From Halorubrum alkaliphilum (GTDB lineage: Archaea > Halobacteriota > Halobacteria > Halobacteriales > Haloferacaceae), in the NCBI RefSeq assembly GCF_017873815.1, contig NZ_JAGGKQ010000005.1, positions 62,001-126,000 on the forward strand: DNA of 64,000 nucleotides, read 5' to 3'. This document shows positions 49,558 to 58,360 of the stretch, one piece after another. Positions within the stretch are counted from its first letter, which is position 1; the number at the start of each line of letters is the position of its first letter. The translations under genes and the position numbers were made by a program. The notes under the pieces were generated by a model. The model ran no database searches. It worked only from the letters and a program-made list of their open reading frames with translations, and was not told the origin of the DNA.

Positions 49558-49684
49558 TGGATACGACCCCGCTTGGAAGCGTCGTGACTTACCTCTTTAG
49601 GTCCGCCGGCGACCGTACGACACACTGTCCCACTGGAGGTCGACGGGGATGATCCGTCCGCCGGCCGCCGACTAATCCGCCGAT

Positions 49685-51064
49685 TCACTCCGCACCCAAC
49701 GCTCGCGCGAACGACGGGAGCGTTACTTCCGTCATCTGTTCGACCCATCCGTATCCCTCATCGGCCCACTCCGAAGTCGTTCCCTCTGCGGGCGTGACGG
49801 TCGCCGTCTCCGTGGCTTGGCTGTTCTCGACGATGGTTTCCGCGAGATTCGGCGACTCGAAGTGGTCGTAGAGGACGACATCGATGTCGTGCTCGTTCAC
49901 GAACTCGATGGCGTCGGCGATGTCGTTCTGGCTCGGCTCCTCCTCCGGCGAGACGCCGACCGGAGTGTACAGCTCGAAGTCGTATCGCTCCTCCAAGTAC
50001 CCGAACGAGTCGTGACCGGCGAGGATCGCGACGTCGCGGTCAGCCGAGGCCGTCATCTCCGAGAACGACTCGTGGACCGCGTCGAGTCGCTCCCGATACG
50101 CGGCCGCGTTCTCACGGTAGGTCTCCTCGTTGTCGGGATCGACCTCCACGATCGCGTCCGCGATGTTCTCGACCATCTCGCCGGCCAACACAGGGTCGAC
50201 CCAGACGTGCGGATCGACGAACTCCGTCGCACCGGCCAGCTCCTCCACGACGGAGACGCTGATCGCGTCGGCCTCGGTGTCCCAGAGCACCGTCCCGTCG
50301 TGGCGGAGTTCGAAGACGAACTGGGTCCGCCCGAGAGCGTCTCCAGTGATCTCCACGCGATCCCCCTGTGTGTCGAGGGAAACGGGGTCCTCGGTCGCGC
50401 CGCTGAAGAAGCGTGCGCCGAATTGGAACGGATCGTCCTCGCCGAGCGGGAGAACACGCCCCTCCGGGTCCTCGAAGACGCCCTCGACGACGACGGATCC
50501 GTCCAGTGGCACATCGGGGACTGCTCCGTGCCAGTGGCCGCCGTGCCAGTACGCGCTTGAATCGCCGGTTCGGCGGTCGATCACGTCGAACTCGGCGACC
50601 TCGACGGTCTCGGGATCCCAGTCGTGGTCGCGGTCGGGAGTTCGGTCGGAGTCGTCCCCGTCGTCCCCGCCGTCCCACGGAAGCAGATCGCCCTCCAGAC
50701 CCGACATGACATCAGCGACGTGGACGTCGTCGTAATCGTCCCGGATCTGGTCCGCAGCGGTCTGTGCCCATGAGAAATCGGGCGTGTCGAGGTAGACGAA
50801 CAGCTCCGTTCCGGCGACGTTTCGGAGAAGGTCGCCCTCGGGCTCCCACCCGTGACCCATCTCGCCGACATCGATGGGATTCTCGAGCGGGAACTCGTCG
50901 CCACCGACCTCGTTTCCCCAGTCCCAGAGCGTGAAGAACGCCCCGTAGCCGCGGGGATCTCCGGATCCCCCAGCCGCGGAGCAGCCCGCGAGGCCCGCCA
51001 TCCCGGCCGCTCCGAGACCGGTCTTGAGCAGCGTTCGACGTGACAGCGTCATATCCGAATTCAT
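49685..51064 (-). CDS. znuA: Zinc-type ABC binding lipoprotein with nested His-rich domain
   Basis: The 459-residue protein has a Tat motif (LSRRTLLKTGLG) and a lipobox (GLAGCSAAG), so it is a membrane-anchored binding protein. ZnuA-type ligands are visible: His in GEMGHGWEPE, VDPHVWVDPVLA, LAGHDSFGYLEERYDFE and the acidic LYDHFESPNLAE. Between the first two, instead of the usual short His-rich loop, lies an inserted domain of about 120 residues (roughly 150-270) with YWHGGHWHG. That domain resembles both halves of the upstream lipoprotein. The usual ZnuA is about 300 residues, so the insertion explains the extra length. Confidence 0.87.
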   Translation of the reverse strand: MNSDMTLSRRTLLKTGLGAAGMAGLAGCSAAGGSGDPRGYGAFFTLWDWGNEVGGDEFPLENPIDVGEMGHGWEPEGDLLRNVAGTELFVYLDTPDFSWAQTAADQIRDDYDDVHVADVMSGLEGDLLPWDGGDDGDDSDRTPDRDHDWDPETVEVAEFDVIDRRTGDSSAYWHGGHWHGAVPDVPLDGSVVVEGVFEDPEGRVLPLGEDDPFQFGARFFSGATEDPVSLDTQGDRVEITGDALGRTQFVFELRHDGTVLWDTEADAISVSVVEELAGATEFVDPHVWVDPVLAGEMVENIADAIVEVDPDNEETYRENAAAYRERLDAVHESFSEMTASADRDVAILAGHDSFGYLEERYDFELYTPVGVSPEEEPSQNDIADAIEFVNEHDIDVVLYDHFESPNLAETIVENSQATETATVTPAEGTTSEWADEGYGWVEQMTEVTLPSFARALGAE

Positions 51065-51118
51065 GTGTCGTGTGAATAAATGGGTTGTTATATAAGTTCT
51101 ACAAGTTAATAAAACAGC
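51065..51118 (-). promoter_or_regulatory. znuA promoter
   Basis: On the minus strand acttatataac provides a TATA element (complement of about 51087-51098) roughly 25-35 nt before the znuA start. A GTTTTATTAAC element lies immediately upstream (about 51106-51116), resembling the GTTATTA repeats in front of the lipoprotein gene. znuA can therefore be transcribed separately from the lipoprotein gene. Confidence 0.5.
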
Positions 51119-52090
51119 TCAGTACCCGCCGGACCCTACTTCCTCGTCGTCGGCGACGACGTCGAGGTGGACCGCCGGTGACTCGTAGTCGGCGTGGTCG
51201 TCGTGCCAGAGCTGGAAGACGACATCAGTATGTCCCTCCTCTTCGCCCTCGACGTGGAGGTGGTCGCCGTGGAACTCGAAGGTGACGAGCTCGTCGGCCC
51301 CGTCGGCAAGGCGCGCGCGGAACTCGTACTCCTCGTCCCCGCCGAGGTGGAACTCGTGGCCGTCGTGGTCGTAGAAGTTCGCGCCGAGCGAGAGGTTGTC
51401 GCCGACGGAGACGCCCGGGAGCGACCCGTCCCAGTGGCCGTCGTGGGCGTTCGCCACGACCTCGTCAGTCGAGCGATCGACGATCTCGAGTTCGTCGACG
51501 TCGCCGTCATCGCCGTGTTCGTGACCGTCCTCGTGATCGTGGGCGACCTGGACCGTGATCGGCGGGGTGGTGTAGTCGGCGTGGTCGTCGTGCCAGAGCA
51601 TGAACTCGAGCTCGGTAACCCCTTCCTCCTCGCCGTGGATGTCGACGTGGTCCCCGTGGTTATCCAGCGAGACGACCCCGTCGGCGGCCGCGTCCAAGAC
51701 CTCCGCTCGTATCTCGTAGGTCGCGTCGCCGCCGAGATCCAGTGCGTGGCCCTCTTCATCCTCCACATTGGCTTCCACAGTCAGGCTATGGCCCTCCTCG
51801 ATGGTCGGGAGACCACCGTCCCAGTGGTCGTCGTGGACCCACGCGAGGACGTCCTCGCCGTCGGAATCGAGTAGCTCGAACTCGGCGATCGACGAGGTCC
51901 CGTCGTGGTCGTGGTCATCATCAGCGTGGTCATCGTCGTGGTCGTCGTCGTCATGATCGTCCTCGTCGTGATCGTCGTCCGGCTCGTCCCCTTCATCGTC
52001 CGCACAGCCGGCAAGCGCCAAGGTACCGAGCGTAGCAGTGCCGAGGAGTACTCGCCGACGCGATGCGTTGAACCGGGATTCCCTCTCCAT
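51119..52090 (-). CDS. Lipoprotein with two copies of a His-rich domain, candidate zinc chaperone
   Basis: The 323-residue protein has a twin-arginine-like start (FNASRRRVLLGTATLG) and lipobox LALAGCADDEG. An Asp/His linker (about 32-65) precedes two copies of one domain, about 67-180 and 198-315. Each begins EFELLDSDGED.../ELEIVDRSTDE, has HDDHWDGGLP or HDGHWDGSLP, a middle HGDHVDIHGEEEG or HGDHLHVEGEEEG, and ends LWHDDHADY. The same domain is nested in the neighbouring ZnuA-like protein. A metal-donating or buffering role is inferred. Confidence 0.75.
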   Translation of the reverse strand: MERESRFNASRRRVLLGTATLGTLALAGCADDEGDEPDDDHDEDDHDDDDHDDDHADDDHDHDGTSSIAEFELLDSDGEDVLAWVHDDHWDGGLPTIEEGHSLTVEANVEDEEGHALDLGGDATYEIRAEVLDAAADGVVSLDNHGDHVDIHGEEEGVTELEFMLWHDDHADYTTPPITVQVAHDHEDGHEHGDDGDVDELEIVDRSTDEVVANAHDGHWDGSLPGVSVGDNLSLGANFYDHDGHEFHLGGDEEYEFRARLADGADELVTFEFHGDHLHVEGEEEGHTDVVFQLWHDDHADYESPAVHLDVVADDEEVGSGGY

Positions 52091-52183
52091 ACACGGTCAT
52101 ACGGCGTTACCGGGAATAAGTGTTATTATATTCTTTCTTTTGGTTATTATTAACGACGCTCTAAGTCAGGCGGTGTTATTAAT
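52091..52183 (-). promoter_or_regulatory. Promoter of the zinc operon with repeated GTTATTA elements
   Basis: The AT-rich gap holds GTTATTATA at 52122, GTTATTATTAAC at 52143 and GTTATTAAT at 52175, so the steps are 21 and 32 nt, close to two and three helical turns. The middle copy is nearly palindromic. This is the layout expected for a metalloregulator overlapping a promoter. The YbaK gene ends inside the upstream edge. Confidence 0.5.
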
Positions 52184-52670
52184 TTGTCTCGGTCACGTCC
52201 ATGATCGTCGCATCGGCGAGTGCCGCGAGCTCGTCGGGATCGATCGCGAACAGGGCATTCGGCGTGCCGGCCGCGCCGTACACCGTTTCGTACTCCTGAA
52301 GCGTGGGATCCATCAGGGCCGGAACCGCCGTCTCGTGACAGATCGGCGGGACGCCGCCGATGCTCCATCCGATCGTCTCGCGGATCCGGTCCGGATCGCC
52401 CATCGACGCCTCCTCGACCCCGAACTGCTCGGCGGCGGCGTCGAGGTCGAGCCGGTTCGCGCCGCTCGTGATCGCGGCGACGAGCTCACCGTCACGGTCG
52501 CCGCCGGACAGCGACACGACGATCGTTGAGGCGATGGCTGCCGTCTCACAACCGACCGCCTCCGCGGCGGCCGCCGCGGTCTTCGTCCCAGACTCGAACT
52601 CCGAAACGTCGAGTTCGATCCCGTAGCGCTCCCGCGCCCGCTCCGTGAACTCCGCTGCTCGTTCGTGCAT
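52179..52670 (-). CDS. YbaK/aminoacyl-tRNA deacylase-like protein
   Basis: The 163-residue protein is read from MHERAAEFTERARER. It has the YbaK/EbsC fold signatures: GCETAAIASTIVVSLSGGDRDGELVAAITSGANRLDL, IGWSIGGVPPICHETAVPALMDPTL and YGAAGTPNALFAIDPDEL. Family members hydrolyse mischarged aminoacyl-tRNA such as Cys-tRNA(Pro). The conserved basic residue of the active site is less clear here than in bacterial YbaK, so activity is presumed. Confidence 0.82.
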   Translation of the reverse strand: MHERAAEFTERARERYGIELDVSEFESGTKTAAAAAEAVGCETAAIASTIVVSLSGGDRDGELVAAITSGANRLDLDAAAEQFGVEEASMGDPDRIRETIGWSIGGVPPICHETAVPALMDPTLQEYETVYGAAGTPNALFAIDPDELAALADATIMDVTETN

Positions 52671-52815
52671 ACCGCCCGGGGATCCTCCATCAATATCAAC
52701 GCCACGAATGGTGCGACGACCACGATCCTGATCATATGTGACGTACTGATTGGTACATGGCCGCACGTCCGTGCTGACTCGCAACCCTTTTTGTCACCGC
52801 CTCACGACGGTTTAT

Positions 52816-54294
52816 ATGGCGAAGGACTTCTCTGCGAAACTCGACGTACCGGAGGCGTTAACGTTCGACGACGTACTGTTACGACCGAAAGAGAGCCGCG
52901 TCGAACCGGACGACGCGGATCTGGCGTCGCACGTCTCGAAGAACGTCCGACTCACGGTTCCCGTCCTCTCGGCGGCGATGGACACCGTCACCGAAAGCGA
53001 ACTCGCGATCGCGATGGCCCGCGAGGGCGGACTCGGCGTCCTCCATCGAAACATGACCGTCGAGGAGACGGCCGCGGAGGTCGAGCGGGTCAAGCGCGCA
53101 CACGAGCTCGTGATCCGCCGCGAGAACGTCGTGACCGTCTCGCCCGACGACACCGTTCGCGAGGCCGACCAACTGATGGAACACGAAGGCGTTTCCGGCG
53201 CGCCGGTCGTCGACGATGACGATGTCGTGCTCGGGATCATCTCCGGAACTGATATTCGACCGTATCTGGAGGTCGGTGAAGAGGATGCGGTCCGCGAGGC
53301 GATGACCGACGAAGTCATTACAGCACCTGAATCGGTCGACGCCCGGGAGGCGCTTGAACTGATGTACGACCACAAGATTGAGCGAGTCCCGGTTGTCGAC
53401 GGTGACAACCACCTCGTTGGCCTCGTGACGATGCAGGGCGTCCTCCAGCGGCGCGAACACGAGGAGGCCGCACGCGACGAGGACGGGCGTCTGCTCGCGG
53501 GCGTCGCCGTCGGCCCCTTCGAGGAGGAGCGGGCCGTCGCCGCCGACGAGGCCGACGCGGACGTGCTGTTCATCGACTGTGCCCACGCGCACAATCTCAA
53601 CGTCTTGGAGTCCGCGGAGGCGATCAAGGAGACCGTTGACGCCGACGTCGTCGTCGGCAATGTCGGAACTCGGGAAGCGGCCGAGGCCGCGGCCGACTTC
53701 GCCGACGGCCTGAAGGTCGGCATCGGACCGGGCTCGATCTGTACGACGCGCGTCGTCAGCGGCGCGGGGATGCCACAGATCACCGCCGTGAGCGAGGTCG
53801 CCGACGTGGCCGCAGAACACGGGATCCCCGTGATCGCCGACGGCGGGATCCGCTACTCCGGCGACGCGATCAAGGCCATCGCCGCCGGCGCGGACGCGGT
53901 GATGCTCGGCTCGTACTTCGCGGGCACCGAGGAGGCCCCGGGCCGAGTCATCACGATGCAGGGGAAAAAATACAAGCAGTATCGAGGGATGGGCTCCGTC
54001 GGCGCGATGAAGTCCGGCGGCGGCGATCGATACCTCAAGGACGACGACGAGGACGAGGAGTTCGTTCCCGAGGGCGTCGAAGCGGCCACGCCGTACAAGG
54101 GTACGCTCGCGTCGGAGCTCCACCAGCTCACGGGCGGAATGCGCTCGGGCATGGGCTACGTCGGCGCGGACACGATCCCGGCCGTTCACGAGCGCGCGGA
54201 GTTCGTTCGCGTGTCGACGGCGGGCCAGACCGAGGGGCACCCCCACGACGTGATGATCACGGACGAGGCGCCGAACTATAGTCCGCAGGAGTGA
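52816..54294 (+). CDS. guaB: IMP dehydrogenase
   Basis: The 492-residue protein has the IMPDH barrel split by two CBS domains (about residues 95-225: [32 protein letters not shown]). The active-site loop is [15 protein letters not shown] (catalytic Cys about 309), followed by [27 protein letters not shown] and the mobile-flap region [18 protein letters not shown]. It oxidises IMP to XMP, the committed step to GTP. The start is the ATG at [20 protein letters not shown]. Confidence 0.95.
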   Translation: MAKDFSAKLDVPEALTFDDVLLRPKESRVEPDDADLASHVSKNVRLTVPVLSAAMDTVTESELAIAMAREGGLGVLHRNMTVEETAAEVERVKRAHELVIRRENVVTVSPDDTVREADQLMEHEGVSGAPVVDDDDVVLGIISGTDIRPYLEVGEEDAVREAMTDEVITAPESVDAREALELMYDHKIERVPVVDGDNHLVGLVTMQGVLQRREHEEAARDEDGRLLAGVAVGPFEEERAVAADEADADVLFIDCAHAHNLNVLESAEAIKETVDADVVVGNVGTREAAEAAADFADGLKVGIGPGSICTTRVVSGAGMPQITAVSEVADVAAEHGIPVIADGGIRYSGDAIKAIAAGADAVMLGSYFAGTEEAPGRVITMQGKKYKQYRGMGSVGAMKSGGGDRYLKDDDEDEEFVPEGVEAATPYKGTLASELHQLTGGMRSGMGYVGADTIPAVHERAEFVRVSTAGQTEGHPHDVMITDEAPNYSPQE

Positions 54295-54426
54295 CCCTCG
54301 GACCGGCACTCTCCACCGCGGCCGGAACTGCGTCCGACGTCGAATCGGTACCACGTCGGAAGAGGTATTTTAATATAGCACGCGAAAAGACGAAACATGT
54401 GAGCGAACTCGTCGCTCGGCTGAACC

Positions 54427-55011
54427 ATGAGTGAACAACCCCCCCTCGTCCTCGTGGTGGAGGACGAAGCCGATCTGGCAGACCTCTACGCCGCTTGGCT
54501 CGGCGACGAGTACCGGGTCCGTACCGCGTACGGTGGCCACGAAGCTCTCGAAACGCTCGACGAACTCGACGACGAGGTCGACGCGATCCTTCTCGACAGG
54601 CGGATGCCCGGCCTCTCCGGCGATGAAGTTCTTTCGGCGGTTCGAGAGCGCGGGATCGACTGTCGCGTGGCGATGGTGACGGCCGTCGAACCCGACTTCG
54701 ACATTCTGGCGATGGGGTTCGACGACTACCTAGTCAAACCCGTTAGCAGCGACACGCTCCGTGAGACGGTCGAGAGTCTGCTCCAACGGAGCGAGTACGA
54801 CGCCGGCGTACAGGACCTGTTCTCGTTGACTTCGAAGAAGGCGATGCTCGAAGCGGAAAAGAGCCCGAGCGAACTCGCCGACAACCAGGAGTACCAGGAA
54901 CTCACTGCGCGTATCGAACGCCTTCGGACGGACGTCGACCGGTCGCTCGAAGCGGTCACCGAGGATGACGACTTCGAGGGACTGTTCCGGGAGTTCGACA
55001 CCGAAGAGTAG
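54427..55011 (+). CDS. HalX-domain response regulator
   Basis: The 194-residue protein has a receiver domain (VEDEADLADLY, phospho-Asp in AILLDRRMPGLSG, VTAVEPDFD, Lys in YLVKPVSS) and a C-terminal HalX helical domain (LFSLTSKKAMLEAEKSPSELADNQEYQELTARIERL). HalX is a haloarchaeal output domain of unknown action. A tattttaatata TATA element lies at about 54365-54376, giving a short leader. No partner kinase is adjacent. Confidence 0.9.
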   Translation: MSEQPPLVLVVEDEADLADLYAAWLGDEYRVRTAYGGHEALETLDELDDEVDAILLDRRMPGLSGDEVLSAVRERGIDCRVAMVTAVEPDFDILAMGFDDYLVKPVSSDTLRETVESLLQRSEYDAGVQDLFSLTSKKAMLEAEKSPSELADNQEYQELTARIERLRTDVDRSLEAVTEDDDFEGLFREFDTEE

Positions 55012-55044
55012 CGTCTCGTGACGCGATCGGGCCGATCCCGGCGA

Positions 55045-55054
55045 CTATTTAAAT
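55045..55054 (+). promoter_or_regulatory. TATA element of the Hel308-like gene
   Basis: The perfect palindrome TATTTAAATA lies 25 nt before the ATG at 55080, the leaderless spacing. Confidence 0.6.
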
Positions 55055-55079
55055 ACGATCGCGGCGAATCGATGATCGG

Positions 55080-57062
55080 ATGCGCGTTTCCGACCTCCCA
55101 CTCTCCGAGCCGTTCGTCGATCACTTCACGGGTCAGGGGATCGGCGAGCTGTATCCGCCACAGGCGACTGCGGTCGAGGCAGGTGTCTGTACGGGTTCGA
55201 ACGTCGTCGCCGCCGTCCCGACCGCGTCGGGAAAAACGTTCATCGCCGAGATTGCGCTCCTAACCGCCGACGGGCCGGGACTGTACGTCTGTCCGCTGCG
55301 CGCGCTCGCCCGCGAGAAATACGAGACGTTCGCGGAGTTACCGGGCATTGACGCCGGGATCGCGACGGGAGATTTCGACGCGACGGGCGAGGAGCTCGCG
55401 GGCCACGACGTGGTAGTAGCCACGAGCGAGAAGGTCGATTCCGCGATCCGGAACGGCGCAGAATGGGTCGACGATCTCGCCTGTGTCGTCGTCGACGAGG
55501 TTCACCTCCTCGGTACCGACCGTCGGGGGCCGACGCTCGAAGTGACGCTTGCGACCCTTCGACGCCGGATAGCCGAGCTCCAAGTCGTCGCGCTCTCGGC
55601 GACCGTCGACAATCCGGAGGACATTGCCGACTGGCTGGACGCGACGCTCATCGAATCGGAGTGGCGGCCCGTGGACCTCCGGACGGGCGTCTGTGTCGAC
55701 GGCGACGTGGCCTTTGATGACGGAACCGCACTCCACGTCGATGTCGACGGGGAGCCACCGACGACGGACGGGAACCGGGCGGATCACGACGACGACGGTG
55801 ACGGGCCGGACGAGACGGATCTGGCGGTCGCGCTCGTCGCCGATGCGGTCGCCGACGGCGGACAGTGTCTGGCGTTCGTGCGCTCGCGGGCGGAGGCGGC
55901 CGCACTCGCCGACCGACTCGCGGACGTCGGACTCGGCGAGACGATGGGAGTTGCGGCGGCTGCCGAAACGGTCGCCGACGAGGTGGCCGACATCGACGGA
56001 ACGGTGACGGGTCAACGGCTCGCCGACGATCTCCGAGCCGGAGTCGCCTTCCATCATGCCGGACTCCGTGCGGGCCACCGTAGCGCCGTCGAGCGGGCGT
56101 TTCGCGACCGATCGATCGCCTGTATCTGTGCCACCCCGACGCTTGCGGCGGGGATCAACGTCCCGGCGAGACGGGTCGTCGTCCGCGACCAGAAGCGATA
56201 CACCGGGTCGTCGATGGAGTGGGTGCCGACGCTCGAGGTCAAACAGATGTGTGGTCGCGCGGGTCGCCCCGGTCTCGACCCGCACGGCGAGGCGGTGCTC
56301 GTCGGCGAGGAGAGAACGCGTGACGAGCTGGTCGCGCGGTACGTCGACGGCGACCCTGAGGCCGTCGAGTCGACGCTTGCGGAGCCGGCCTCGCTCCGAA
56401 CACACGTCCTCTCGGCGATAGCAACGGGATTCGCGGAGACGGAGGCGGAGATCCTCGACGTGTTCGAGGGGACCTTTTACGCACGTGAAACCGGAGCCGG
56501 CGGATTAGCTGATGCCGTTGCCGTCGCCGCAGACGACCTCGTCGATGCCGGAATGGTGCGCCGTGAGACCGGCGGCGCGGACGGCTATCGCCTCGTGGCG
56601 ACCCCCGTAGGATCGACCACTTCCAAACAGTACGTGCGCCCGGAGACGGGTGAACGGATCGTTTCGGGGCTCGAAACGGCGGCCGGCATGGCGGACGCGA
56701 CCACGCTCACTGCTTTCGAAGTGATCTGTGACACGCCGGACATGCAGGACACGTATCTCGGGAACCGCGAGCGCGCCGAGATGTACCGGTTCGCGCGGGC
56801 TAACGCGTCCGAGCTGACGACTGCCATGGGCGAGGCCGAGTCGTTCGAGGAGTGGCTGGAGTCGGTGAAGACCGCCAGGATCCTCGACGAGTGGATCGGG
56901 GGCGCGACCGTCGAGGAGCTGGTCGAGAACTACCGGATCGGTCCCGGTGACTTGGACTCGCGAGTGGAGCGCGCGGAGTGGCTTCTGAGCGCGGCTGAGG
57001 CGCTCGCGGACACGCTCGGTCTTTCCGTCCCGGCGGTTTCGCGGGCGCGTGCCCGCCTGTAA
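55080..57062 (+). CDS. Short Hel308-like superfamily 2 DNA helicase
   Basis: The 660-residue protein has the Hel308/Ski2-like motifs: Q-motif region YPPQATAV, motif I PTASGKT (about 47-53), Ia PLRALAREK, II VVDEVHLLG (about 136-144), III LSATVDN, IV FVRSRAEA, V ATPTLAAGINVPA and VI QMCGRAGRPG (about 388-397). A winged helix and ratchet follow. An acidic insertion lies near residue 225-240. The chain ends at VSRARARL where full Hel308 continues into the C-terminal helix-hairpin-helix brake domain. It probably unwinds forked or branched DNA but with altered control. Confidence 0.85.
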   Translation: MRVSDLPLSEPFVDHFTGQGIGELYPPQATAVEAGVCTGSNVVAAVPTASGKTFIAEIALLTADGPGLYVCPLRALAREKYETFAELPGIDAGIATGDFDATGEELAGHDVVVATSEKVDSAIRNGAEWVDDLACVVVDEVHLLGTDRRGPTLEVTLATLRRRIAELQVVALSATVDNPEDIADWLDATLIESEWRPVDLRTGVCVDGDVAFDDGTALHVDVDGEPPTTDGNRADHDDDGDGPDETDLAVALVADAVADGGQCLAFVRSRAEAAALADRLADVGLGETMGVAAAAETVADEVADIDGTVTGQRLADDLRAGVAFHHAGLRAGHRSAVERAFRDRSIACICATPTLAAGINVPARRVVVRDQKRYTGSSMEWVPTLEVKQMCGRAGRPGLDPHGEAVLVGEERTRDELVARYVDGDPEAVESTLAEPASLRTHVLSAIATGFAETEAEILDVFEGTFYARETGAGGLADAVAVAADDLVDAGMVRRETGGADGYRLVATPVGSTTSKQYVRPETGERIVSGLETAAGMADATTLTAFEVICDTPDMQDTYLGNRERAEMYRFARANASELTTAMGEAESFEEWLESVKTARILDEWIGGATVEELVENYRIGPGDLDSRVERAEWLLSAAEALADTLGLSVPAVSRARARL

Positions 57063-57102
57063 GTCGACGAACCCGGACGCTCAGAACGATCCGGTCGGGC
57101 AG

Positions 57103-58170
57103 TCAGTCGGCCGGTTCGACGGCTCGGTGGTAGGGCGTTCGAGCGATCGTTTCACGCAGCTCGGCGAGAGAGTCGCGTCCGGCCTCGCCCGCGACGGACA
57201 TGACCGCGAACACTTCCTGTCGAGAGATCTTTACGCCTGACTCGGTCAACGCGTCCTCGGGGCGAGTACCAAGCTCCCGGAGGGTACCGACCGCGAGCAG
57301 GTACGGGACCGTCCACGCCTCCATCGTGTTCCCGTGTGAGAGCGGCATCGTCTCGAGGTACGCCTGTGCGTCGTCGAGGAACGATCGGGCGTACTGTGCG
57401 GTTCGGTCGACGACACGCGCGGACGACTCGCGGTTCTCGGGGTCGATCACCGACTCCTGATCGACGCCCTCGGCCTCCAGCCACTCCGCGGGGAGATAGA
57501 CGTTGTTCTCCTCGGTGTAGTCGTCGTAGACATCCTTCGAGACGTTCACGAGCTGGAGGAGGAGGCCGAACTCCTCGGCGGTCTCGCGTAGCCGCCGAGC
57601 CCGTTCGTCTCCGACTTCGTCGCGCGTGAGAAGGTTCGTGATCAGGTTGCCGACGGTGCCCGCAGCGTAGTAACAGTACTGTTCGAGTTCGTCACGGTCG
57701 TCGATACGGAGACCGCCCTCCGCGGCGTGTCGGTCGACGAACATTGCCATCCCGTCCACCATCTCGATAACGGGGGGGACGATGGCCTCCTGTGCCTCGG
57801 GATCGAGCTCCTCGAACGTCGCGACGATCGTCGGCGACTCGGCGACGACGTCCCAGTCGTCGTTGCGGTCTTCGGGGGCGGGAAGCCACTCGTCGACCGC
57901 CGCGCGGAACTCCCCGACATCGCCGTTTTCCTCGGGGTCGATCGCTCGCTTGTACGTCTCGAGGACCGCGGTCTGTTCTTCGGGGGGGATGTGACCCGCG
58001 TCCTCGACGGTGTCGGCGACACGGCAAAGGAGGTATCCGAGACATATCTGTGACGCCATCGGTTCTTCCAACACGTCGACGGTCAACGCGAAGGTACGGG
58101 ACACCCCCTGGACCGCCTCGTGACACCACGAGAGGTCGGGCTCAGCGGGATAGTGTTCTCGTCCGCTCAT
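57103..58170 (-). CDS. Squalene/phytoene synthase family protein
   Basis: The 355-residue protein has the all-helical isoprenoid synthase features: SRTFALTVDVL, first Asp-rich motif D53-TVED57, the YCYYAAGTVGNLITNLL segment and second Asp-rich motif SKDVYDDY. The length and the first motif fit squalene synthase, which joins two farnesyl diphosphates head to head, better than the shorter phytoene synthases, but the two cannot be separated with certainty. Haloarchaeal membranes contain squalenes, and bacterioruberin starts from phytoene. It converges on the helicase gene with a 40-nt gap. Confidence 0.83.
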   Translation of the reverse strand: MSGREHYPAEPDLSWCHEAVQGVSRTFALTVDVLEEPMASQICLGYLLCRVADTVEDAGHIPPEEQTAVLETYKRAIDPEENGDVGEFRAAVDEWLPAPEDRNDDWDVVAESPTIVATFEELDPEAQEAIVPPVIEMVDGMAMFVDRHAAEGGLRIDDRDELEQYCYYAAGTVGNLITNLLTRDEVGDERARRLRETAEEFGLLLQLVNVSKDVYDDYTEENNVYLPAEWLEAEGVDQESVIDPENRESSARVVDRTAQYARSFLDDAQAYLETMPLSHGNTMEAWTVPYLLAVGTLRELGTRPEDALTESGVKISRQEVFAVMSVAGEAGRDSLAELRETIARTPYHRAVEPAD

Positions 58171-58360
58171 TCAGTTACCCGTTCTTACGGCACTACCCAT
58201 AAAAAAGCCTCGCGGCACGTCCTGACACGAAACCGGACGTCTCGACGCCCCCGGGGCACTGACCGATCGGCCCGATGGCGTTCGGGTCACGCGATCAGAT
58301 CGTAGTCCGATGGCGGTGAGAGGTGAAAACTGCTAAGTCCTCCGAAGAGGACGATCGATC

